Assembly: GCA_009760855.2 (NCBI GenBank)
Contig: WPIO01000001.1
Coordinates: forward strand, 917,001-981,000
Reading direction: 5' to 3'
Length of the DNA: 64,000 bases
Source: Cristatella mucedo
Lineage: Eukaryota > Bryozoa > Phylactolaemata > Cristatellidae
The notes under the pieces were generated by a model. That model saw nothing but the letters and a program-made list of their open reading frames with translations, did no database searches and had not been told where the DNA came from. Made by a program: the position numbers and the translations under genes. Every line of letters starts with the position of its first letter. Position 1 is the stretch's first letter. Below, in pieces: positions 45,471 through 55,507 of the stretch.

Positions 45471-46176
45471 CTACCAGCGTAGACAGATCCAGCTATCTCC
45501 TTTTCTCAAGTATTCCGTGCCTCCAGCGGCAGCCCAAATATTCCATGTATCCGGTGTTTTAACACTGTCCAAAACATCCATACAGCTGGCTGTTGTCTGT
45601 GGTAGGCGGATGTCCCCACCGACGGCACTCTGTATGAATTTCAGCCAGACTTTCATCGAGTCATAAGCTGCGATAAAGCGTCCACCGTTCAGCTGATCGA
45701 GAGCCGGCTGCTGCTTAGGCTGTCTGATCCTTCGAAGGCCCGATCGGTCGTAGCTCACGGCCTTCAGCACATGTATATCCTCAAATCCATCCACCCTATT
45801 TGGGAAACTGAGAAATTGTCTGTCGCAGCCAATCGGATTTAGCGTCCAGCACCCAGTTGCTGCTGCTTGAGTCACTGTTGGACTCGGTGACCTTGTACTA
45901 CGATCGGCTATTTTTCGACCCCGTGGAACCACGTGAGCGAGTGTCATTCCTCTGCTTCCGATGGCTTTCAGCAGAATTGGCTGTTTGGCACCCCGGATCG
46001 ACCTTCGAAGCTGTCAGTCTCCTGTAAATGGGACTATCATCAATCAAACAGTAGCTACGGTCCAAGCAGTTTCTGTTTAGCCTCCGCACTTCCTCCTTCC
46101 TTAAGCAATACTGTGCACTCGGTTTAAATTGCAACCACAACTTTGCAACAAACCTTTCACGCAAAACTGCAAGCAA
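45471..46176 (-). other. Unidentified ORF pair, possibly one frameshifted coding region
   Basis: A 158-codon minus-strand ORF (45471-45947) is among the longest in the window. It contains NPIGCDRQFLSFPNRVDGFE, FIAAYDSMKVWLKFIQSAVG and TPDTWNIWAAAGGTEYLRKG. An overlapping upstream ORF in another frame (45898-46176) includes SAESHRKQRNDTRSRGSTGS. The sequence is GC-richer than its flanks. Neither ORF resembles a family I know, and no splice or poly(A) context is clear. It could be the remnant of an unknown transposon, or chance. Confidence 0.3.
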
Positions 46177-47489
46177 TGAATTGCATTTGACAGCAAATTC
46201 CCTTGCCGATTTCTAAAAAATAAAAAATAGACCACAAACTGGCTTGAGAAACTGCCATTGTCATTGCATTTTAGCATCTCGCTGCCCTCAAATTGAAACC
46301 GTGGCATTTTCAAGCTGCTTGGTTCGGTAATTGTCAGCAACACAAGGTAACCAACCTACAGCTATGGTCGGGCCCAGTACCGAAACTCGTGGAAAATCGG
46401 TGAGATGGGATGTACGAACTTTACTTCTCATTCCATTAATCATCTAACTGCGATCAAGAAATTATCGTACCCTTTATAGGTATTCAACCGACAGTTGTGG
46501 ATGGCGATAGGTGGAAATGGCCCAGGAAAATACACCAATACGTAATTGGGAGTTACGAATAGAACAACGGCTGCTTGAAAAGCCTCAACATTTCTAGCAT
46601 ACTACAGATTAATGTATAACGCAACCACATCGCTTCAACTACTTGTCAATTTCAAATTGAAGGCTTAAAGCTCCAAGTATCATACGGCATGACACTTTTT
46701 CAAGCAATTGTGATCACACAATGGAGGGCAAAACATACCAATCCATGGCGAGGGCACGGCTTTTTAATACATTCCATTTGAAATTGACAGCATAAAGCTC
46801 CAATCATCATGCCACGGAACGTTCATTGAGCTCATGCATCTTTTCAGCTCTTTGTTGGATGTAAAATTAGAAAATAGAAAATTAGTCCGTGACAATCGAC
46901 AGCAGTAGCTCCTCCAACAAAGCCAATTTAGTACGCCGGGTTACGATTGGACTCAAAACTGTTGGGAGAGGTTCCAACTGTCATTGTGTATCACTACCCA
47001 CTATTTTAAAAGTTCGGCCGCATCTTTTTAATGAATAGCTGAGGTACAATCGATGGCGACGCATAGCAATCATCGGAAACTGCTCAGTAATATGCAGCAA
47101 TGTATAACTTCGAGTAAGAAATAGAAAGGAAGTTTTTGGCAATATTGTTATTTGGATTTATCTCTGTCGTACATTCTTTTTGGGCTGCATTACGTAAGCG
47201 CCATTTAAAAGCTAACCCCGGTCACTGCGTTGCAATCAATCGTAATGGCCCTTGCTAATAATGCAGTCTCCTACAATCCGTCAAGAATAAACCCCAAATA
47301 GGCAATGCACAGCCAAATTAAACGGCTGTTATTACTTCTCACTGTTTTCAAAATGCTATCGCCCCATTTAAACAGCATGGGAAAGTTCCATTTCGGGCAA
47401 TAAAAACCTCTCGATTGATAATCTTAGGGAGAATAATGCAACCTATTGCTACCTTCAAAAACCACCATTACACTGGCCGTGTGAAGTTT
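46177..47489. other. Unassigned stretch with a short internal duplication
   Basis: No gene is supported. Two similar blocks occur in tandem at about 46645-46695 and 46780-46825, both built around AAATTGA..GC.TAAAGCTCCAA and a following CATGACAC/CATGCCAC. No other structure is evident. Confidence 0.3.
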
Positions 47490-47865
47490 GATAATAATAA
47501 TAATAACAAAATTGATAAAGCACCCTCAGGGAACTTGACCTCTTTACAAACATTTGCTGCAAAGGAAACAAAATCTAATGTTTAGTGCTAGCATGCTCGA
47601 TAAACAGACAGAATAAAACGGTTAGTGGGTGACATGTACAAGGTCAGCATGCAAGTGGAGTTAGTGACACGAAGCAAAGTGTCAGCAAGCAAAAGCACAG
47701 AAAAAAATAATCACAACAATCCACTAAATGCTGTTATAAATAGGTGCGTTTAGTTAGGGCGTTTAGTGCGTTTAGTTTTAAATGTGGTCGGGTCAAGTAA
47801 TGTCGTGATTCAAGTTGGTAGTGAGTTCCAGGCTTTGGGAACGTACGAACTGGCCTTGCGAGGAT
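47490..47865 (-). mobile_element. LINE-A 3'-end copy
   Basis: The AAT tail at 47490-47510 is followed on the plus strand by AAAGCACCCTCAGGGAACTT, and the 3'UTR and late C-terminal sequence extend to about 47860 (GAGTTCCAGGCTTTGGGAAC). 5'-truncated and decayed. Confidence 0.65.
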
Positions 47866-48560
47866 TTTAAAATAATAATAATAATGCACTTAATAAAGCA
47901 CCCTCGGAGAACTCAATCTGTTTCTAGGCGCTCCAGATTTACTGAAAATGGAAGTGCGATTGACTGGTGAGTAATGTCATGCTTGATAAACATGAATAAC
48001 ATGGTTAGGGGTGAAGTGCATAGCGTCAGCATGCAAATGTGGTTTGTGGCAGCATGCACGGTGTCAGCACACATAAGCACTTAGATGACGAATAAAGTAT
48101 ATTCAATAAATTATGTGACAAATAGATATATTTTAGAGTCTTTTAAAGTCTTTTAGCACGTAAAGGAGGATACACGGGGACCAACTAAATGCTGTCCTAA
48201 ATAGGTGTATTTTTAAGTTCTTTGTAAATGTGGTCAAGTCAGGCGATATTCTGATGCAAGTCGGGAGTGAGTTCAGAGCTTTGGGTGCATATGAACTAAA
48301 TGCACGGTCTCCAAAGGATTTAAGGTTTGTATGAGGTAATTCTAGACTGTTGGATTCCGAAAAGCGGGTGGTACTATGCTTAGCCTGATGGGGTAGTATA
48401 TCTGACAGATAGGCTGGAGCCATAGAATGAAGGGACCTAAAAGTGAGCGACAAAACCTCGAAGTCAATCCGTCGCTTGACTGGTAGCCAGTGTAGGTCGG
48501 CGAGAAGTGGTGTTATGTGAAGTGGTGTGATTGCAGGATTGTACAAGGCATAGGTAAAAA
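47866..48560 (-). mobile_element. LINE-A 5'-truncated copy
   Basis: The tail AATAATAATAATAATG at 47870 starts the copy on the minus strand. The frame 48133-48546 reads LHITPLLADLHWLPVKRRID, FRSLHSMAPAYLSDILPHQA and SFGDRAFSSYAPKALNSLPT. It is fairly well preserved, so it is among the younger copies. Confidence 0.75.
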
Positions 48561-48663
48561 TATAAGTTCAGAATAGCTGGTGGTTCGATGTGTAGCGTGT
48601 TGGGGAGTGTGAGTAGTCTTTAGTTAGTTCTGAGTATTTGATAAGTAGCCTGGAGCCAAAGAA

Positions 48664-48664
<1 letters not shown>
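48561..48664 (-). mobile_element. LINE-A C-terminal scrap ending at a (TA)n tract
   Basis: On the plus strand it shows the antisense C-terminal block ending CTGGAGCCAAAGAATGA. The match stops exactly where a (TA)n tract starts at 48665. Confidence 0.5.

Positions 48665-48739
<75 letters not shown>
48665..48739. repeat. (TA)n microsatellite
   Basis: About 75 bp of TA repeats directly joined to a LINE-A scrap on its left. Confidence 0.95.
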
Positions 48740-48744
<5 letters not shown>

Positions 48745-48839
48745 CATATTTATATTATATGCGGCGACCTGCAGGCCGCCCCAGGCTCATACTCGCCAGA
48801 CGACCTCCACACAGCAAGACCCAACTATTCCAAATATTC

Positions 48840-49037
48840 ATTATTCGCCAACTATTCCAACTCACTGCTTTCCTGTCTACCGGCCTGCACACTCGGGCGC
48901 TTACAACTGGTTAAGAACCTTGCAGCTAGGCTTTTCTGCTATGAGCGTCGTAGTTGCCAGATCACACCACTTCTCTACTAGCTGCACTGGCTACCAGTTA
49001 AGCAACGGATCGACTTTTGTCAAACACTTTAAGGTCT

Positions 49038-49038
<1 letters not shown>
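48840..49038 (+). mobile_element. LINE-A C-terminal fragment ending at a (TA)n tract
   Basis: Plus-strand match to the C-terminal domain (AACTCACTGCTTTCCTGTCT, then ACTGGCTACCAGTTAAGCAA and GACTTTTGTCAAACACTTTA). It ends at AGGTCTCTTA, where TA repeats start at 49039. The break in the LINE sequence is at nearly the same position as in the opposite-strand scrap at 48561-48664. Confidence 0.65.
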
Positions 49039-49082
<44 letters not shown>

Positions 49083-49102
49083 TTATTAATTTATATATAT
49101 AT
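49039..49102. repeat. (TA)n microsatellite and AT-rich tract
   Basis: TA repeats at 49039-49073 followed by a TTTATATATTTATTAATTTA-like tract. Confidence 0.9.
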
Positions 49103-49346
49103 AGTGATAGAAAGATTAACGTTAGAAAGATTCACAGTAAAACTTGTGAGGAGCGAGCTAAGCTGTTCGTGACTGTGACTGTGACTGTGTTGTGTTGGAG
49201 TCTTGAGGTGGTCAGGCGAGTGCTGAGCCTGCTGCGGCATGCAAGTCGTGGAATAGAATATAAATACGTTTTAGTATATATAATGATAGAAATATTAACG
49301 TTAGAAAGATTCACAGTAAAACTGGTGAGGAGCAAGCTAGACGTTT
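49103..49346. repeat. Direct repeat pair, period about 180 bp
   Basis: The block AGTGATAGAAAGATTAACG, continuing to GTGAGGAGCGAGCTAAG (49103-49162), recurs at 49283-49346 with few changes. Both copies are preceded by TATATA. GTGACT is repeated three times just after the first copy. Confidence 0.75.
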
Positions 49347-49544
49347 CATGAATGTGCTAGGAATTTCAAACTAGTGGGTACTCGGCTCGCAGTTCCTGCC
49401 AAATGAGTGGCGTCCATGATGGCGTCACCGGCCACCGCGGCAGCACCTGGGTGCTTTTATTTGGTCAATGCACAATTAACGGACTTAAGCAATTAAATTA
49501 ACAACTTTGGAATGCATTTGAACTACAGCAACGAAGTAATAATA

Positions 49545-49590
49545 CGTTCGCACAATGTAATGTAAGGTAATGTAATGTAATGTAATGTAT
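49545..49590. repeat. (TAATG)n pentanucleotide microsatellite
   Basis: Repeated TAATG units with one TAAGG variant. Confidence 0.85.
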
Positions 49591-49632
49591 CTCTGTCAGT
49601 AACTGCACAAAGTCATAAAGACCATGTGGGTG

Positions 49633-50095
49633 TTACGCAGGAGAGTTTTGCATAGCACACTCACAGCCTAAGCGGCTTTCGGTACGCATTCGGTAGCCAA
49701 CAGACTTCGTCTCACGCAATAAAGAGAAAGTGGGAAGCATAGCAGAGTTAGGAGAGCAGTTGAGGTAGTGAGTAGCATAGAAGTAGCAGTTCAGGACCGC
49801 TAAAAAAGATGTGCCATAGTCGGCAGTTGGAGAGTAGATGTCGTTGCGTAAGAATTGTGGAAGCAAGTTCCACAGTCTAGGACCTGCAGAGCTTAAGATT
49901 CTGTCGCCAACTGTCTTTAAGCGGAGGAATGGGACAGCTAATTTATTGTCCACACAGGACCTGAGGGCTCTAACAGGGTGGAACTGATGCAGCAGTTCAG
50001 CTAGGTACGAAGGAGCCAAGCCGTGGCAGGCCTTGTGGGTCAGCGTAGTTCTTATGCTGACAATCACAACTAACATGCAGGTTACTAGCCACCGG
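49633..50095 (-). mobile_element. LINE-B C-terminal fragment
   Basis: A second LINE family. The minus-strand ORF contains THKACHGLAPSYLAELLHQF, VRALRSCVDNKLAVPFLRLK and DRILSSAGPRLWNLLPQFLR, which resembles the post-RT domain of CR1-like elements but differs clearly from LINE-A. A matching scrap lies at 60322-60480. Confidence 0.7.
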
Positions 50096-50528
50096 CTTAG
50101 CTAACGTCACAGCTGGCGTGCGAGACATAGTTTTGCAGTGGCTCCGGTGTCAGCAGTGCTAGTGGAGTTTCAAGGAGACACAGCACGGACGCGAGCGTTT
50201 AACGGGGATTTTAATCTTCATTCCCTTTAAGGATACATGTAAAAGTGGGCTTACTCATAGCAGATGGTAAAGTGCATCTGCAGTGGGCCACATCCTAATA
50301 TATAACGTAGGACGCTGAGCCGCGTCAATTTCCCAATCACCTGCTGCAGGTTGAATCAAATGTTAGTGGCCGAGGCTGCGGTGCTAATTACAGGATCATT
50401 CTTATAGGTGGATTATTCCCATATGCGGTGTGAGCCTATAGCTAGAGTGAGTCTGGGCCGTGAAACCACTATTCTTTAGGCGAATTTTTTCTACATCTTC
50501 TATACTTATATGAGAAGTCGATTATATG

Positions 50529-51034
50529 AACCTATTGGCTGGGACCCCCGTCCTTTTTGGAGACTCGGGTCCTTTAGGGAACCCGGGTCGTAAAAACTCT
50601 AAAGAGCTGCGAATATTAATCAGAACGACCTCATTATAGGCTCAGTCATTTTCTTTTTGTGGCTAAAGCTGTATCGCGATGAGAGCTCAATTTTTATTCT
50701 CTACTTGTTGGCGAAGAAAGACAGGAGTGAGGTCCGGCCAGGCTGCAGAGCGCGGGAGGGTAGTTCTTTGGGCTCCCGGGCTTCGTGATCGGCTGCCTTT
50801 CGACCTTCCTTCTTCTTCGTCTTCTGCTGCGTTTCAACACCAACAGCCAGTTGTTTCTTTGGGAACCCCGTGTGCAGCCAAGTGAGAGATACGAAAACTC
50901 CTTTGGCGTACTCCGTTTTTAACATGACTTGATATGAGGTTTTTCTACGATTTTCAGTCTTTCCATTTAGAAAAGAAATATTTCACTTTGAGCATCGGGG
51001 CCTTTTTGGGGACCCGGGTCCCTGCCAATAGGTT
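50529..51034. mobile_element. Possible inverted-repeat (MITE-like) element
   Basis: AACCTATTGGCTGGGACCC at 50529-50547 has an inverted counterpart at 51016-51034 with one mismatch in 19. Just inside each end lies a CCTTTTTGG..GAC.CGGGTCC block in direct orientation. The roughly 506 bp interior is GC-richer than its flanks and has no transposase-like ORF. Target-site duplications were not identified, so it may be a chance inverted repeat. Confidence 0.35.
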
Positions 51035-51049
51035 TGTGTTTATAATGAC

Positions 51050-51210
<161 letters not shown>

Positions 51211-51290
51211 GTGTGTTTTATGTAGAGTAGATATATATGCATATTAAACTATATATATAAATATATTTAGTTATTTATATTTATATGTAT

Positions 51291-51343
51291 ATATATATGT
51301 GTGTGTGTAGACAATATGTGTGTGAAGACAAGGGCCAACATGG

Positions 51344-51380
<37 letters not shown>

Positions 51381-51416
51381 GCCATGTTGGCCCTTGTCTT
51401 CACACACATATTGTCT

Positions 51417-51447
<31 letters not shown>
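51291..51447. repeat. Perfect palindrome around a (TA)n core
   Basis: The left arm at 51299-51345 (GTGTGTGTGTAGACAATATG through AACATGGCTAT) is the exact reverse complement of the right arm at about 51378-51426. TA repeats separate the arms (51346-51377) and flank both outer ends. The structure can fold into a long hairpin or cruciform. Confidence 0.92.
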
Positions 51448-51463
51448 CTAGCTGCTATATCAA

Positions 51464-52030
51464 CTAGCTGCTTAGCAACAACTTTTTAAGGATCTTTGAT
51501 AAGAACGGAGGAAGGGGAACTAGACGATAGTTTGCTAGGACCTCTGTGTCTAATCCAGGCTTTTCAAGAATAGGTCTACCGATTGCCGATTTGAAGGACT
51601 TGGGGAAGACCGCTTTTCCCAAAGAAGCATTACAAATCTTGGTTATGGCAGGGCTAAGTTGGTCTACAAGTGAAAACCACAGAGTGGAAGGTATAGGCTC
51701 TTCAGGAGACGAGCTCTTTTTGCTAGACCTTATTAAGGCAGCCACATCATAGGCAGAAACATCGAAGAACCTTTTTAAGAAAGGTCACAAGTTGAGGAAC
51801 GGCGATTGCTTTGGTCGGAGGGGGCTTAATGGAGGCACGAATGTGCACATTTTTTTCAGTAAAGAAGGCTGAAAACTTTTCGGCTGAGCCCTAAATATCT
51901 GGGAGTCAGACCTCACAGCATTGGCCAGTAAATCATTTACTGTCTTATTAATCTGTTTAGTGTCCGACTGGCTGGGATTCAGCTTTCTAATGAAACAAGA
52001 ATCACACCAAATGCAGGTGAAGGCAGTGCA
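51464..52030 (-). mobile_element. LINE-B fragment upstream of and into the RT domain
   Basis: Minus-strand ORFs at 51785-52045 and 51464-51745. The latter reads ITKICNASLGKAVFPKSFKS, then RPILEKPGLDTEVLANYRLV and PFLSKILKKLL, the classic N-terminal RT segment of CR1/Jockey-type LINEs. The upstream ORF shows TVNDLLANAVRSDSQIF, the linker before it. With the C-terminal piece at 49633-50095 on the same strand it may be one element, broken up by simple repeats and the inverted-repeat element. Confidence 0.7.
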
Positions 52031-53766
52031 TGACTCAAAATCCAAGAACAGCTAACGGCAGTGCTAGCCAGTCGGCTCAATAAAACAGTGTTTCTCTGTG
52101 TGAGTTTTTAAAGAGACGACAGGAAATCAAGTGCTGGTGGCAGACAGATAATTGCTAACAGTACCAGTGTTCAATAGGGTTAGTATAAAGGTTATCATGG
52201 TAGTAATTTTTGCGTTCTACCGGAGCAATTAGTGGTCCGTGAAATACCGTCGGTCATGGACCTAATCGGACCTTTAAACTCTTCGGCTAAACATTGATCA
52301 GATCAAGCACCCTGGCAATGTCCAGGCACTTGGATAATGATTGGTCCATTCCCTGACACTCCATTGGGAGGCCGACCCTATGGATCACTCAGCAACTTTT
52401 ACTCACGACAGGAATTCAGTGAACCACTAGAAAAACATGGGAAACGTAACAGCAACTGAAAATAGGTTGGGAAAGGTTGACGCTTTTAGCTTTACGACGG
52501 AACCTTTCGTCCAGAGTCTCGAGAGGTAGAAAAAACAAATAGTTTCATTGTTTACTAGGGATGCTGACAGTCAGACAGTCCACTGCAAGGCTGAGCTTTA
52601 GTATTCAGTTCAGCATGGCAACTCAGCCCAGTCATAGGCTAGCAGTGGAAGGAATTGTCAGTCACTATTCATCATTCGGCGATGGGTCCACAAGGATCAC
52701 TGTATGAGAAGCAGAAGGTCTCCAGCTGATGCAAACACACGTAGCTTACCCACAGCCCATTCACATTGGGTAGAGAAGAGCAAATCTTCGAAGCCACACA
52801 TTAGGAAAAAGTTGGCTTCGGCAGTAAACCGTCGACAGGAACCGGAAACAAAGGAGCGACCTCCAAGTCCGCCAAAGATGCTGTGCCAGCAGTGGCTGAA
52901 AAGCCGCTCGTTGTCAGTTTCTTCGACTACTACCACAGCTACCTATCAAGCGATGGATAGCTACTGTACCACTGTTTCTTCGATCCCTGTAAGTGTGTTA
53001 CCAACCTTTGCCTCTTGACGTTCTATGCCATTGCAACGGTGTTATTAATTAATGGTCGTGGCAGATCAAGGCAACATCCAAACAATTTTACTTTCAGATC
53101 GGGTAAGTGAAGATGAATGTCGTCTACCTCCCCTAATTGGATACCCTGAAAACTAATAGGTCACTCGCACTTTGTATTCCGTCTTTCCCCACATATTTGT
53201 CAATGATTTAAACCCCTGCTAGCCATCTCAGATGCACAAGCAAGTAACACGGTGCACGACTTAGGGAAAAAGCCATGCAAACTTGACAAACAACGGTCTT
53301 GCTACTGTTGAGATTTCTCGCTAGATGCATATTTTTGTAGCTCGCTAGATGTATTATTCAATTGCTATTTTATCCACAACTTTCATTGGGATAACGCACT
53401 GGAACTAGGGAGGCAATCCCGAGAGCACCTCCGATTGATTGAGAGTGCAGAAATGCAGCTACAGAGGCTCGCAGAATGTAACAGCTCGGTGCCGACGGAG
53501 AGGCTAAGGGACTAAGGGTAATGTTTCGCTATATTTCAAAGTGAGTAATGCAAACGACTGCAACACACTGGGGACAAATGGTTTCGGAAACAGCACCTGC
53601 AGGAGGTGCCGATGGTGAAAGTGTTCCTGCGGTTCAGCAAGTTGCACGATCATTTCTGCAACCCTTATTCTGATATCGCAGCGAGGTAGCAGGCCCTGTG
53701 GCTGGCCTGTAATAGGCGAGAGACTAGTGACAGAATCACGCTAAATGCAGCAGCAGGCACCACAAG
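52030..53766 (+). repeat. Tandem array, unit 1 (about 1.74 kb)
   Basis: First of five diverged units. Landmarks repeated in each are the start block with GCTAGCCAGTCGGCTCAA, CACTCAGCAACTTTTACTCA, TACTAGGGATGCTGACAGTC, the exon-like Ser/Pro-rich segment (52704-52988) and the coiled-coil-like segment (53396-53510). The Ser/Pro-rich frame (ANTRSLPTAHSHWVEKSKSS, EPETKERPPSPPKMLCQQWL) runs into a consensus splice donor, GTAAGT at 52989. A matching acceptor, TTTTACTTTCAG, ends at 53097. The following sequence has stops in every frame, so this copy does not encode a full protein. Confidence 0.8.
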
Positions 53767-55507
53767 GCTCAATGTCCAAGTAAGAGCTAATGCAAGGCTA
53801 GCCAGTCGGTTCAACGTAGCAGTGTTTGCGAGTGTGAGTGTTGAGATAGACCAACAAAACTCGAGTGCTGATTGCATTTAGATAACTGCTAACACTACCG
53901 TGTTCAATAGGACCAGTACATAAGTTATCAAGGTAGTACTTTTGACATTTTACCCCAAAACCTAAGAGCCCGTGGGGCTTAAGTTGGTCCTCGACCAAAT
54001 TGGACCTTGAAATTCGTAGGCTACAGATTGACGAAATCACGCACCTTGGCACAGGGTCCATGCCCTTGCTTCACGCAGGGTTCATTCCCTGACATTTCTT
54101 TGAGGGCTGACTCTACTGATCACTCAGCTCACCATGACCTTTACTCACGATGACCGTTCAGTGAACCACTAGAGCAGCATGTAAAATATAACAGCTACTT
54201 AGGGATCGGTTGGGATAGCCTAACGCTTTAAGCTTTGCGACGAAAAGTTTTTTTCCGAAGTATCGAGAGGCAGTACAAACGAAACGTATGAATGTTAACT
54301 AGGAATGCTGACATTCAGACCAGCCACTGCAAGGCAGACTCTTAGTATTCAGCTCAGCATGGAAACTGAGGCCCCCTCACAGGCTATCTGTGGGAGGAGT
54401 TTTTAGAAACTATTCGTGGTTGGGGGCCGAGTCCACAAAGGACACTGTATGAGAACCAGAAGCCGTTCACCAGATGCACGCACAGAGAGCTCACACACAG
54501 CCTATTCTTCTTTGGAATAGAAGATCAAATCTGAGCAGCTACTCATCAGGATGACAGCGGCTGCCGCTTTAAATCGCCGGCATGAACCGGAAGGCGAGGA
54601 GCCCCATCCAAGTCTAACAAAGATGCTGGGCATGCAGTGGCTTACAGCTGGTCGTTGCCGGTTTCTTGAGCTGCTACCACGGCTGCCTCTGAAGCCATGG
54701 ATAACCACTGTAGCAGCGTTTCTTCGAACCTTGTAGGTGTGTTATTAAGCATTGCCTCTTGATGGCATATGCTATTCCCAGGCGTTATTACACAGTGGCC
54801 AGAGCTGGTCAAGGCAACATGAACACAATTTCACTTTCAGATCGGCAAAGTTAAGACGACCGTCGTCAACCTTGCTCAATTTGATGAGCAGCACACAGAG
54901 AGGTCAGTTACACTTAGTTCGGCACGTCTGAGACAATAGTTTAGACACCATCTTGCCACCTAAGATGCCAAGACAAGTAGCGTTGCCTATGAGTAAATCA
55001 AAGAGATCCAAATTTGACCAAAGATGGACTCACTACTGCTGAGGTTTCAGCTAGATGTATGCTTTCTGTTGCTCGCCTCGAATGCTTGCAATTATTTAGT
55101 TGCTTTATTATCCATAAATTTTTATCAGATGAGGCACTGGAACTGCAAAGGCAATCCAGGGACCACCTTCAATTGATCAAGGGTAAAGACTCACTGCAAC
55201 AGAGGCTCGAAGAATGTGACAGCTTGACGCAGACGGAGAGGCCGGGGGACCTAAGGCAGCGTTTTACGACGTCATTTAGAGAATGATTCTAACGAAATGC
55301 AGCTTACTAAGGGCAGAGGATATCGGATAGAGCACAGGCTGGAGGAGCCACTGCTGGAAATGTCCTCGCCGGTTTAGCTAATTACACAGTCGTTACTGCA
55401 ACTCTGATTTCGGAATAGCAGCTAGTTAGCAAGACCGCGGCTGACCTGTGATAGGCAAGAGACTAGTGACAGAATCATAAGAAAAAATGCAGCAAAAGGC
55501 ACCATAA
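53767..55507 (+). repeat. Tandem array, unit 2
   Basis: It aligns throughout with unit 1 at the same spacing (about 1741 bp). The acceptor TTTCACTTTCAG ends at 54840. The 90-codon ORF at 55014-55286 is the best coding remnant of the array: TKDGLTTAEVSARCMLSVAR, then DEALELQRQSRDHLQLIKGK and DSLQQRLEECDSLTQTERPG, with heptad-like Leu/Ile spacing suggestive of a coiled coil. The Ser/Pro-rich segment ends in TTGTAGG instead of a proper donor. Confidence 0.8.

Noticed and set aside
53665-53877. Minus-strand ORF with hydrophobic runs in array unit 2
   Set aside because: It is not preserved in the other units and runs against the better supported plus-strand frames.
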